The notes under the pieces: model-generated
What the model was told of the DNA's origin: nothing
Databases searched by the model: none
What the model saw: only the letters and a program-made list of their open reading frames with translations
Assembly: GCA_964396055.1 (NCBI GenBank)
Contig: CAYNDV010000098.1
Coordinates: forward strand, 1-17,317
Length of the DNA stretch: 17,317 nucleotides
Direction of reading: 5' to 3'
DNA from: CAYJPV01 sp964396055
Lineage (GTDB): Bacteria; Acidobacteriota; Vicinamibacteria; Vicinamibacterales; JAKQTR01
Translations under genes and position numbers: made by a program
Part shown: in pieces, positions 6,035-13,346 of the stretch
How the letters are laid out: every line of letters begins with the position of its first letter
How positions within the stretch are numbered: the stretch's first letter is position 1

Positions 6035-8491
6035 ATGAGTCGCAGAGGCCGTCATGATGCCGCGCGGATGGGCCGGGACGCGGGCATGGCCCTGCTGGCC
6101 GTGCTGCTCTTGATGACGCTGGTGGCCGCCCTGGGGGCGGGATTCTCGGCCGTGGTGCTCAGCGAGAAGCGGTTGCAGACCGTCGACCGCGACCGCACGG
6201 ATGCCTTCTACGCGGCGCACGGCGCGCTGGAGAAGCTGACCTCCGACCTCGGCGTGCTCTTCTCCACGACCTACGCCCCGCGCGGGTCGCAGATCACGGC
6301 CCTCGAGGGGCAGGCCCCGATCGTGCCCGGCGTCCGTTACGTGACCACCAACGAAGGACCGGGCTACGACATCGCGTTCGCGGCCGATGCCGACGGCAAC
6401 CCGACGGCGGTGTCACGCACGATCACCACGGGCCCCTACGAGGGGTTCACGGGCCTGATGACGCCGTATACCCTGAGCGTGACCGCCAGCACGGGCAACA
6501 TCGGCGAGGTGCGGCTGCAGCGGCAGTTGCAGACGGTGAGCATCCCGGTCTTCCAGTTCGGCATCTTCTCCGAGGTCGACCTCAGTTTCTTCGCCGGCCC
6601 GGACTTCGCCTTCGGCGGCCGGGTCCATACCAACGGCAGCCTGTACCTGGCCTCGGGTGCCACGCTGACGCTCGCGGACCGCGTCACCGCCCGCGGCGAG
6701 GTGATCCGCACCAACCTGTCGAACGGCTGGGCCACCTCGTCCGGCTACACCGGCAACGTCCGGATCATCAAGGCGCCAGGATCCTACCGGAACCTTGCCC
6801 GCACCGAGGGCAGCCTCGTGGGCACCATCGGGACGGCGGTGAACGAGCCGGCGTGGACCAACCTGTCGATCACCACCTACCACGCCAACATCCGCAACGG
6901 ACGCACCGGGGCCCGGCAGCTCGACCTGCCGCTGGTGACCATCGGTGCCACGCCGATCGACATGATCCGGCGGCCGGAGCCGAGCGAATCGACGGAGGTG
7001 CCGCTCTACCCGCTGCGGTACTACGGGCTGGCGAGCCTCCGCATCCTGCTCGCGGATACGCCCGGGTCGATCACGACGCTGCCGGCCAGCACCGCTGGCG
7101 CCCCGGTCGAACTGGGAGCCACGATGCCCGGCTGGTACACCGTGGACGCCGCGCATCCGCGTTTCGCCCTGTCGCGGGATGAGGGCGGGTACCACATGAC
7201 CCACCCGGGGTCGCCGCTGCTCGGCGGGGTCGTCAAGATCGACATGCAGGACCGCAACGGTGTCTGGCACGACGTGACCGCCGAGATTCTGGGCCTGGGC
7301 ATCGGCGGGCGGAACCTGTCCGTGGCGGGCTGCGCCAACGTCAGTCCGGACGCGGTCGTCCGGTTCCAGCGCGTGCGGGACGTGCCCTCGGCCGGCGGAT
7401 CCTGCGGCACCAACCCCTCGTCGACGGTCCTGCAGGCGAGCGACTTCTGGCCGAACGTGCTGTACGACACGCGCGAGGGCAACCTGCGCGACAACATCAC
7501 GACCAGCCAGACGACGGTGTTCATCGGCGGGGCGATGCACTACGTAGAGCTCGACGCCCGCAATCTGGCCCGGTGGTTTCGCGGAGAGATTGGCACCAGC
7601 GGGCCGCAGGCCATGGACGTCACCGGCCACGTCGTCTACTTCTCGGACCGGCGCGGCAACCGCGACGCTGCCGGCGCGGAGACCGGCGAATACGGCAACG
7701 AAGACTTCGTCAACCCCGCCTCGGCGGCCGGCGTGCCCAACGCCACGCTCGATGGAGGAGAAGACGTCAACGGCAACGGCCAGCTCGACCGCTACGGCCG
7801 GACGGCCGTGGCGCCGGTCGGGTTGCGCGACAACACGTTCCTCGGCTGGACGCCGGACTCGTTGGTGGACGGCCGGTACGCGAAGATGAACCCGGCGCTC
7901 TTCTTCCGGCGGGCCCTCAAGCTGGTCAACGGCGGTCCCGGCAACCTGCCGGACACGGGCCTGACGGTGGTGTCGGAGAACCCGGTGTACATCCAGGGCA
8001 ACTGGAACGCCAGCGGGTCGTTCGTGGGCGCGCACGTGGCCACGTCGGTGATCGCCGACGCCGTGACGCTGCTCTCGAACAACTGGAACGATCACCGGTC
8101 GTTCCTGTATCCGCACAACCCCGGGCTCCGGCCCGGCACCGAGACGTGGTACCGGCTGGCGATCATCGCCGGCAAAGGGCCGTCCTTCCAGCGGCCCACG
8201 GCCGGCAGCCCGTACCAGGACTTCGGCACCGATGGGGGGGTGCACAACTTCCTGCGCCTGCTCGAGGACTGGAACGGCACGATTCACTACCGCGGGTCGC
8301 TGGCCACCTTCTACTTCAACCGCCAGGCCGTCGGCACCTTCAAGTGCTGCACGAACGTCTACAACCCGTCCACGCGCGATTACCAGTTCGACCTCGACTT
8401 CCTGACGCCGGCGCTGCTGCCGCCTCGGACGCCGATGTTCCGTGACGTCAATGCGATCGGGTTCACGCAGGTCCTGACGCCGCCGCGGTAG
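6035..8491 (+). CDS. Giant PilX/GspK-type minor pseudopilin, cassette 1 (possible tip adhesin)
   Basis: This 818-residue protein is several times longer than a standard PilX. The ATG at 6035 follows GGAAGGGAG. The leader ends at Gly17, and mature MALLA has Ala, not Glu, at +5, as GspK-type tip proteins do. The helix runs into a PilX-like DAFYAAHGALEKL segment. The body is beta-rich, beginning with FGGRVHTNGSLYLASG near residues 198-213, and has an EF-hand-like loop DVNGNGQLDRYG (577-588). Near the end come ENPVYIQGNWN, IADAVTLLSNNWND, GGVHNFLRLLEDW and PPRTPMFRDVN. Cys433 and Cys457 flank an FQR segment and may pair; a vicinal pair lies at 771-772. Inferred role: tip subunit whose large body is displayed outside the cell. 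An upstream GTG at 5981 lies inside the previous gene and was not used. Confidence 0.8.
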   Translation: MSRRGRHDAARMGRDAGMALLAVLLLMTLVAALGAGFSAVVLSEKRLQTVDRDRTDAFYAAHGALEKLTSDLGVLFSTTYAPRGSQITALEGQAPIVPGVRYVTTNEGPGYDIAFAADADGNPTAVSRTITTGPYEGFTGLMTPYTLSVTASTGNIGEVRLQRQLQTVSIPVFQFGIFSEVDLSFFAGPDFAFGGRVHTNGSLYLASGATLTLADRVTARGEVIRTNLSNGWATSSGYTGNVRIIKAPGSYRNLARTEGSLVGTIGTAVNEPAWTNLSITTYHANIRNGRTGARQLDLPLVTIGATPIDMIRRPEPSESTEVPLYPLRYYGLASLRILLADTPGSITTLPASTAGAPVELGATMPGWYTVDAAHPRFALSRDEGGYHMTHPGSPLLGGVVKIDMQDRNGVWHDVTAEILGLGIGGRNLSVAGCANVSPDAVVRFQRVRDVPSAGGSCGTNPSSTVLQASDFWPNVLYDTREGNLRDNITTSQTTVFIGGAMHYVELDARNLARWFRGEIGTSGPQAMDVTGHVVYFSDRRGNRDAAGAETGEYGNEDFVNPASAAGVPNATLDGGEDVNGNGQLDRYGRTAVAPVGLRDNTFLGWTPDSLVDGRYAKMNPALFFRRALKLVNGGPGNLPDTGLTVVSENPVYIQGNWNASGSFVGAHVATSVIADAVTLLSNNWNDHRSFLYPHNPGLRPGTETWYRLAIIAGKGPSFQRPTAGSPYQDFGTDGGVHNFLRLLEDWNGTIHYRGSLATFYFNRQAVGTFKCCTNVYNPSTRDYQFDLDFLTPALLPPRTPMFRDVNAIGFTQVLTPPR

Positions 8492-8517
8492 CGCCGGTGT
8501 ACGATAACCGGGCGCCG

Positions 8518-8534
8518 TGTCCCGCTTCTGGACA
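8518..8534. promoter_or_regulatory. Inverted repeat, possible enhancer-binding-protein site
   Basis: TGTCC (8518-8522) and GGACA (8530-8534) are perfect inverted arms seven bases apart, and each is preceded on its own strand by G or C. This resembles, from memory, the (C/G)TGTC motif reported for PilR at a sigma-54 pilin promoter. It lies about 100-115 bases upstream of the start site predicted from the -24/-12 match at 8607, the usual distance for an enhancer site. Inference only. Confidence 0.35.
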
Positions 8535-8541
8535 GGCTGGC

Positions 8542-8551
8542 GACTCGAGTC
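8542..8551. promoter_or_regulatory. 10-bp palindrome GACTCGAGTC
   Basis: A perfect 10-bp palindrome lies about 83-92 bases upstream of the predicted start site for cassette 2. It could be a second protein-binding site next to the inverted repeat at 8518. A palindrome this short can occur by chance. Confidence 0.22.
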
Positions 8552-8606
8552 GGGCAGTCATGCGCCGGTTCTTCGCCTAAACCCGCACGGTCTGGCGCCG
8601 ATAAGA

Positions 8607-8623
8607 CTGGCGTGATCTTTGCG
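8607..8623 (+). promoter_or_regulatory. Sigma-54 (-24/-12) promoter for pilin cassette 2
   Basis: CTGGCGTGATCTTTGCG matches the RpoN consensus: TGGC, seven bases, TTGC, with GG and GC exactly ten bases apart. It lies in the non-coding gap before cassette 2, on the right strand. Transcription would start near 8633, giving a leader of about 60 bases that contains the hairpin at 8651-8677. Sigma-54 promoters drive pilin genes in several Gram-negative groups through PilR-type activators, so the context fits. Neither RpoN nor an activator gene is in the window. Confidence 0.6.
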
Positions 8624-8650
8624 TCTCAGGCTGCGGCACGTCCATGCAGT

Positions 8651-8677
8651 CCGCCGGCCGTTTCCGCGGGCCGGCGG
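8651..8677 (+). other. Hairpin in the predicted leader of cassette 2
   Basis: CCGCCGGCC (8651-8659) and GGCCGGCGG (8669-8677) form a perfect 9-bp G+C stem with a 9-base loop. It ends four bases before the AGGGGAA ribosome site and 15 bases before the ATG at 8693. It has no T-tract, so it is not an intrinsic terminator. It may stabilise the 5' end or affect ribosome access. Confidence 0.35.
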
Positions 8678-8692
8678 CGTGCAGGGGAACTC

Positions 8693-9232
8693 ATGAAGGC
8701 ATCGGGGTTCACGCTGATCGACCTGCTGGTGACCGTGGCCATCGCCGGGATCATGATGGCCGTGGCGGTCCCGTCGATCAGCACGGCCCTCACCGATGCC
8801 CGCGCCAACGCGGGGATGCGCGCCGTCCAGGGGCACCTGCGGGGGGCGCGCGACGCCGCCATCGCGCAGCGGCGCGTCGTCGAGACGCAGTTTGTCGGCA
8901 CCAACGAACTGGTGAGCACGCGGCTCGAAGGGACCACGCGCCGCGTCCTGCAGCGCACCGTGCTCGAGAACGGCATGACCTTCCGCCTGACGCCGGGGGT
9001 GCCCGACACGCCGGAGTCGCTCGGGGCCGCGCGCGCGGTCGGTTTCGGCGGGCCGACGACGGTGTTCTTCCAGCCGGATGGCAGCCTGACCGACACGACG
9101 AACCTGCCCCTCAGCGGCACGGTGTTTCTCGGGACCGTCCGCGTCCTGTCGGCGCGGGCGGTGACGGTCCTCGGTCCCACGGGGCGCGTGACGGGCTACC
9201 GCTGGGACGGGCGGGCGTGGAGGCAGCAGTAG
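8693..9232 (+). CDS. GspH/FimT-type minor pseudopilin, cassette 2
   Basis: The ATG at 8693 follows AGGGGAA and gives a 179-residue protein with a leader of only five residues, MKASG. The mature protein starts FTLID with a hydrophobic helix, then ARANAGMRAVQGHLRGARDAAI and a GspH-like beta domain with FFQPDGSLTDT and VTVLGPTGRVTGYRWDG. It matches the cassette 1 protein at 3776 block for block. Position +5 is Asp in both copies. It should act with the next three products as a fibre-tip subunit at the inner membrane. The first codon of the cassette sits about 60 bases after the predicted sigma-54 start site. An in-frame start at 8612 was rejected: it falls inside the promoter match and would add a non-pilin leader. 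The next gene begins six bases after the stop. Confidence 0.85.
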   Translation: MKASGFTLIDLLVTVAIAGIMMAVAVPSISTALTDARANAGMRAVQGHLRGARDAAIAQRRVVETQFVGTNELVSTRLEGTTRRVLQRTVLENGMTFRLTPGVPDTPESLGAARAVGFGGPTTVFFQPDGSLTDTTNLPLSGTVFLGTVRVLSARAVTVLGPTGRVTGYRWDGRAWRQQ

Positions 9233-9238
9233 GGCATC

Positions 9239-9790
9239 ATGCAGGCGCATCAGACACGGCAGGACGGCGGACAGGCCGGCTTCACGATCCTCGAGAGCCT
9301 CGTCGCGCTGTCGGTCCTGGCGGTCGGCCTGCTCGGCCTCGCCGGCGTCCTGGCCGCGGGGCTCAACCGCCTGGCGGAAGCCCCCACGGACCTGCTGGCG
9401 CGCCAGAAGATCTCCGAGGCGATCGAGGCGGTCGCCATGGCACGCGACACCGGCAAGCTGCACTGGGCGGATGTGCGCAACGTCCGCGGCGCCACCGGCT
9501 CCGACGGGGGGATCTTCCTCGATGGGCCGCAGCCCCTGCGCACGGTGGGCGACGACGGCCTCGTCAACACCGAGGACGACGGCGAGGTGGAGACGCTGGT
9601 CGAGCCGGGCGCCGACGGCCTGCTCGGCACGGACGACGACATCCAGGTGCCGCTGTCCCAGTACACCCGCGAGATCCGGATCCGCGACGTGTCGGGCACG
9701 TTGCGCGAGGTGCAGGTCACGGTGATCGTGAAGAGCGCGCGCGGCACCCGCAGTTATACGGTGACCACGCTGATGTCCTCCTATGCGTAG
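9239..9790 (+). CDS. PilV/GspI-type minor pseudopilin, cassette 2
   Basis: This protein has 183 residues, exactly the length of the cassette 1 copy, with the cleavage Gly also at 14. Mature FTILE has Glu at +5, and the hydrophobic helix runs SLVALSVLAVGLLGLAGVL. The Asp-rich loops are at the same positions as in copy 1: DGLVNTEDDGE (106-116) and DGLLGTDDD (126-134), followed by VPLSQYTREIRIRDV. Conservation of these loops while much of the helix flank and C-terminus drifted suggests a structural or metal-binding role. The ATG follows the GspH-like stop by six bases. The last eight bases overlap the start of the PilW-like gene as ATGCGTAG, so the two are translationally coupled. Confidence 0.85.
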   Translation: MQAHQTRQDGGQAGFTILESLVALSVLAVGLLGLAGVLAAGLNRLAEAPTDLLARQKISEAIEAVAMARDTGKLHWADVRNVRGATGSDGGIFLDGPQPLRTVGDDGLVNTEDDGEVETLVEPGADGLLGTDDDIQVPLSQYTREIRIRDVSGTLREVQVTVIVKSARGTRSYTVTTLMSSYA

Positions 9791-10841
9791 CCCGCACCCG
9801 CACCCGCCTCGTGGCCTCCGGTGGCGTGACGCCCGCGGCTTCGGCCTGGCCGAGGTGCTCATCTCGCTGGCGATCATGGTCGTCGTCCTGGGCGGGGCGT
9901 TCCGGGCGTTCGACGACGCGCGGCGCGCGGCGGAAGCCGGAGCGATGCTGGCCGACGGCAACCAGAACCTGCGCATGGCCGTCGTACTGATGACGCGGGA
10001 TGCGATCCAGACCGGGCGCGAGCTGCCGAACGGCGGCATTCCGATCCCGCGGGGCACCGGCGTGGCGGCCATCGGCCGTCCCGGGCCGCCGGGGTCGAAC
10101 CTGACCTTTCCCGGAAACTGGACGGTGCTGCCTTCCATCTGTCCGGGCCCCGATCTCGGCCCGACGCTCAACGGCGTCCGCACCGACATCGTGACCGTGC
10201 TCTATGCCGATTCGACGCTGGATCTCAACGCCTTCCCGCTGACGTCCATCGCGGCCGACGGATCGCGGGCGACCGTGGATACGCGCACGAACATCAACGA
10301 CCCGCAGACGCGGATCCGTCCCGGCGACCTGATTCTGTTCTCGAACAGTGTGGGCAACGCCCTCCAGACCGTCACGGCCGTGTCGAGCCAGAACATCACC
10401 TTCGCGTCGGGCGACGTCAACGATGCGTTCCGGTTCAACCAGCGGACCGCCACGTCCGGATCGATCATGCAGATCCGCACCGGGACGACGTTCCCGACGA
10501 CGTCGGCCACCCGCGTGGTGATGATCAGCTACTACCTCGACACGCAGACGGCTCCGGGGCAGGCCCGGCTGATGCGCCGCGAGGGTTTCGGTACCGCGCG
10601 CCTCGTGGGGGTGGGCATCGAGAACCTCCAGGCGACCTACGACATCGTGGACGGCACGGTGAACCCCACCAACCAGGTGGATGCCCTGGCGCCGTACAGC
10701 GCCTCGCAGATCCGCAAACTGAACCTGTTCCTGGGCCGCCGGTCGGATCAGCGGTCCCTGCAGACCGGCCGGGCCATGCGGTCCTCGGTGGCCACGCAGG
10801 TCAGCCTCCGGAGCATGTCGTTCCGGGACCGGTATCGGTAG
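9783..10841 (+). CDS. PilW/GspJ-type minor pseudopilin, cassette 2
   Basis: This 352-residue protein has a His/Pro-rich leader ending at Gly19. Mature FGLAE keeps Glu at +5, and the helix runs into GAFRAFDDARRAAEAG, nearly the same as copy 1. Shared landmarks with copy 1 are NGGIPIPRGT, the single Cys in LPSICPGPDLGP, RPGDLILFSN, ATRVVMISYYLDT, QIRKLNLFL and the SLRSMSFRDRYR end. Its role is the GspJ-like member of the tip complex. The start overlaps the PilV-like gene by eight bases. No Shine-Dalgarno match is seen, so translation probably depends on coupling. The PilX-like start is six bases after the stop. Confidence 0.83.
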   Translation: MRSPHPHPPRGLRWRDARGFGLAEVLISLAIMVVVLGGAFRAFDDARRAAEAGAMLADGNQNLRMAVVLMTRDAIQTGRELPNGGIPIPRGTGVAAIGRPGPPGSNLTFPGNWTVLPSICPGPDLGPTLNGVRTDIVTVLYADSTLDLNAFPLTSIAADGSRATVDTRTNINDPQTRIRPGDLILFSNSVGNALQTVTAVSSQNITFASGDVNDAFRFNQRTATSGSIMQIRTGTTFPTTSATRVVMISYYLDTQTAPGQARLMRREGFGTARLVGVGIENLQATYDIVDGTVNPTNQVDALAPYSASQIRKLNLFLGRRSDQRSLQTGRAMRSSVATQVSLRSMSFRDRYR

Positions 10842-10847
10842 GTGAAC

Positions 10848-13280
10848 ATGCGCACGCGCACCAGTCCATCGGATCGCGGCATGGCGCTCATCGCGGTCCT
10901 GCTGCTCCTCATGCTGGCCTCGGCCGTGCTGGCCGGGTTCGCGTCGGTCCTGCTCAACGAACAGCGCCTCCAGGTGATCGAGCGCGGGCGGTCGGACGCC
11001 TTCTACGCGGCCCACGGCGGCCTCGAGAAGCTCACCTCGGACCTGGGCGCCCTCTTCGGACGGACCTACAAGCCGCGTGCGAGCGAGATTGCGGCGCTCT
11101 CGACGGCGCTGCCTCAACTGCCGGGCGTCACGTTCCCGACCACGTCGGAAGGCATCGGGTACGGCGTCACCTTCACGCCGGACGCCGGCGGCAATCCCGC
11201 GTCGACGACCCGTTCGATCACCTCGGGCCCGTTCCAGGGCTTCACCGGCCTCGTCACGCCCTACGTCCTGTCGGTGACGGCGCGGACGGCCGACGGCGGC
11301 GAAGTGCGCCTGCAGCGGCAGGTGCAGACGGTCGGCATCCCCATCTTCCAGTTCGGCCAGTTCTCCGAAACCAACCTGGGGTTTCACTCGGGCGGCGACT
11401 TCGACTTCGGCGGCCGCGTCCACACGAACGGCAACCTCTTCCTCGCGGCGGGCACGAGCCTGCTGCTCGCCGACAAGGTGACGGCCGTGGGCGAGGTGGT
11501 CCGGACGCACCTGATGAACGGGTCGTCGATCTCCGGCAGCTACCCGGGCACCGTGCGGCCGATCACCGCGCCGGGGTCGTACCGGACGCTCACCACCACC
11601 GAGGGCAGTCTCGTCAACACCATCGGATCCGCCCAGAATGAGCCGAAGTGGACGAACCTGTCCGTGGGGACCTACAACGGCAACATCCGCAACGGCCGGA
11701 CCGGCGCCAGGCGCCTGGATCTGCCGATCGTGGAGGAGGGGGCCAATCCGATCGAGCTGATCCGACGACCGCCGGCGAGTGAACTGGCCACGTCGACCGT
11801 GTACCAGCAGCGGTTCTTCTCTCTGGCGAGCGTGCGCATCCTCTTGTCGGACAACCCCAGCGACATCACGTCCCTGCCGGGCGTGACGGGCACCTCGCCC
11901 GTGGAGCTGGTGGCCGGCGGCATCCCGGGGTACGTGGTGAGCGGGTCTCACCCGCCCATCGCCGCCTCGCACCCCAGCGTCCAGGGCAACTATCGTGTGC
12001 CGTTCAGCACCAGCGTGATTGGCGGCTTCCTCAAGATCGAGATCCAGGTGTCCGACGGCGTGTGGCAGGACGTCACCCTGGAGGTCCTCGACCAGGGGAT
12101 TGCGGGGCACAACCTGAACGCCGCCACCTGTCCGGACCCCGACCGCAACGCCATCATCCGGTTCCAGCGGCTGGGGGACCACATGCCCGGGTGCGCGGCG
12201 GGCGGCTCGACGACGCCGTCCGACTACTGGCCGCTGGTGCTCTACGACACGCGCGAGGCGAAGCGGCGCGAGGACGAGCCGACGGGGAACACGAACGTGT
12301 ACCTCGGCGGCGTGATGCACTACATCGAACTCGATGTGAACAACCTGTCGCGGTGGTTCAGGGGCGAGATCGGGTCCAACGGCAACCGCGCACTGAACGT
12401 CACGGGCTACACGGTGTATTTCTCGGACCGGCGCGGCAACCGTGATGCGGCCGGCCGTGAAACGGGGGAGTACGGTTTCGAGGATTTCGTCAACCCGGCC
12501 AGCTCCACCGGCACGCCGAACGGCGTTCTGGACACCGGGGAAGACGTCAACCAGAACGGCACCCTCGAAACCTACGGATCGACGGCTGGTGGGATGAACG
12601 TCGTCTGGTCGTCGCCCCTCCTGAACACCGTCCGGCCGTGGACCGCCGTGGCGCCGGCCATCGCCCAGGTCAACCCGCCGCGGTTCTTCCGCCGGGCGCT
12701 CAAGCTGACCAACGGCCGGCAGGGCAACATCATCGCCGCCGGCCTCACGGTGGCCTCCGAGAACCCGGTCTACATCCAGGGCGACTACAACGCGAACGGC
12801 GGCTTCGGGAACCCGCACGCGTCGTGCTCGGTCATTGCCGACGCCGTCACGCTGCTGTCGAACAACTGGAACGACCGCATCTCGTTCCAGTTCCCCCACA
12901 ACGCTGCGTCGCGGCCCGCCACGAACACGTGGTACCGCACGGCCATCCTGTCCGGCAAGGGCGTCCCGTTCCCCAAGCCGAGCGCCGGGTCGCCGCCCAT
13001 CAACTTCGGCACCGACGGCGGGGTGCACAACTTCCTCCGGTTCCTGGAGAGCTGGGCGAACGACACGGTCTACTACCGCGGGTCGATGGCCAGCCTCTAC
13101 TACAGCCGCCAGGGCGTCGGCGTCTTCAAGGACGGCAGCAACACGTACGACTTCCCGGACACCCGTGACTACCGGTTCGACATCGACTTCCTGAACATGA
13201 ACCTGCTGCCGCCGCGCACGCCCATGTTCCGGGACGTGAACGTCCTCGGCTTCACCCAGGTGCTCACCTCGCCGCGGTAG
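10848..13280 (+). CDS. Giant PilX/GspK-type minor pseudopilin, cassette 2 (possible tip adhesin)
   Basis: This 810-residue protein uses the ATG at 10848; a GTG two codons earlier (10842) is possible. The leader ends at Gly11, and mature MALIA lacks Glu5. A PilX-like DAFYAAHGGLEKL segment follows the helix. The body parallels copy 1: FGGRVHTNGNLFLAAG, NGNIRNGRTGARRLDLP, FSDRRGNRDAAG, an acidic loop DVNQNGTLETYG (566-577), ENPVYIQGDYN, GGVHNFLRFLESW and PPRTPMFRDVN. Cys428 and Cys449 occupy the place of the first Cys pair of copy 1. The vicinal CC of copy 1 is replaced by Asp-Gly, and a lone Cys is at 660. The stretch after the acidic loop (STAGGMNVVWSSPLL) differs from copy 1, so the displayed surface has diverged. 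The role as an exposed fibre tip is inferred. Confidence 0.8.
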   Translation: MRTRTSPSDRGMALIAVLLLLMLASAVLAGFASVLLNEQRLQVIERGRSDAFYAAHGGLEKLTSDLGALFGRTYKPRASEIAALSTALPQLPGVTFPTTSEGIGYGVTFTPDAGGNPASTTRSITSGPFQGFTGLVTPYVLSVTARTADGGEVRLQRQVQTVGIPIFQFGQFSETNLGFHSGGDFDFGGRVHTNGNLFLAAGTSLLLADKVTAVGEVVRTHLMNGSSISGSYPGTVRPITAPGSYRTLTTTEGSLVNTIGSAQNEPKWTNLSVGTYNGNIRNGRTGARRLDLPIVEEGANPIELIRRPPASELATSTVYQQRFFSLASVRILLSDNPSDITSLPGVTGTSPVELVAGGIPGYVVSGSHPPIAASHPSVQGNYRVPFSTSVIGGFLKIEIQVSDGVWQDVTLEVLDQGIAGHNLNAATCPDPDRNAIIRFQRLGDHMPGCAAGGSTTPSDYWPLVLYDTREAKRREDEPTGNTNVYLGGVMHYIELDVNNLSRWFRGEIGSNGNRALNVTGYTVYFSDRRGNRDAAGRETGEYGFEDFVNPASSTGTPNGVLDTGEDVNQNGTLETYGSTAGGMNVVWSSPLLNTVRPWTAVAPAIAQVNPPRFFRRALKLTNGRQGNIIAAGLTVASENPVYIQGDYNANGGFGNPHASCSVIADAVTLLSNNWNDRISFQFPHNAASRPATNTWYRTAILSGKGVPFPKPSAGSPPINFGTDGGVHNFLRFLESWANDTVYYRGSMASLYYSRQGVGVFKDGSNTYDFPDTRDYRFDIDFLNMNLLPPRTPMFRDVNVLGFTQVLTSPR

Positions 13281-13334
13281 CCGAATCGGCCGGGAGGCGG
13301 GCAGCCCGTTGCCCCATCGGCCCGACGGCCGGGG

Positions 13335-13340
13335 TAAGCT
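13335..13340 (+). promoter_or_regulatory. Candidate TAnnnT -10 box six bases before the M14 peptidase ATG
   Basis: TAAGCT lies at the same six-base distance from the ATG as TAGAAT does at 479-484, giving TAnnnT-N6-ATG in both. TTGCCC at 13309 is a possible but too distant -35. The intervening AGGGGC could alternatively be a weak ribosome site placed too close to the start. Low-confidence call. Confidence 0.25.
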
Positions 13341-13346
13341 AGGGGC

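Noticed and set aside
6413..8287. A 1.9-kb minus-strand open frame opposite the first PilX gene.
   Set aside because: It lacks any domain, signal or ribosome site and mirrors the codon structure of the real gene on the + strand.
8492..8692. Possible cyclic-di-GMP riboswitch in the gap between the pilin cassettes.
   Set aside because: I looked for the GEMM core on both strands because pilin genes are common targets, but only scattered short resemblances (a CCTAAACC-like piece and a GACGCAAAG-like piece) are present, in the wrong order and without the stems.
13292..13313. GG-N10-GC spacing upstream of the M14 gene, as a sigma-54 promoter.
   Set aside because: The -24 element is cGGg rather than TGGC and the surrounding sequence is almost all G and C, so the spacing match is probably chance.
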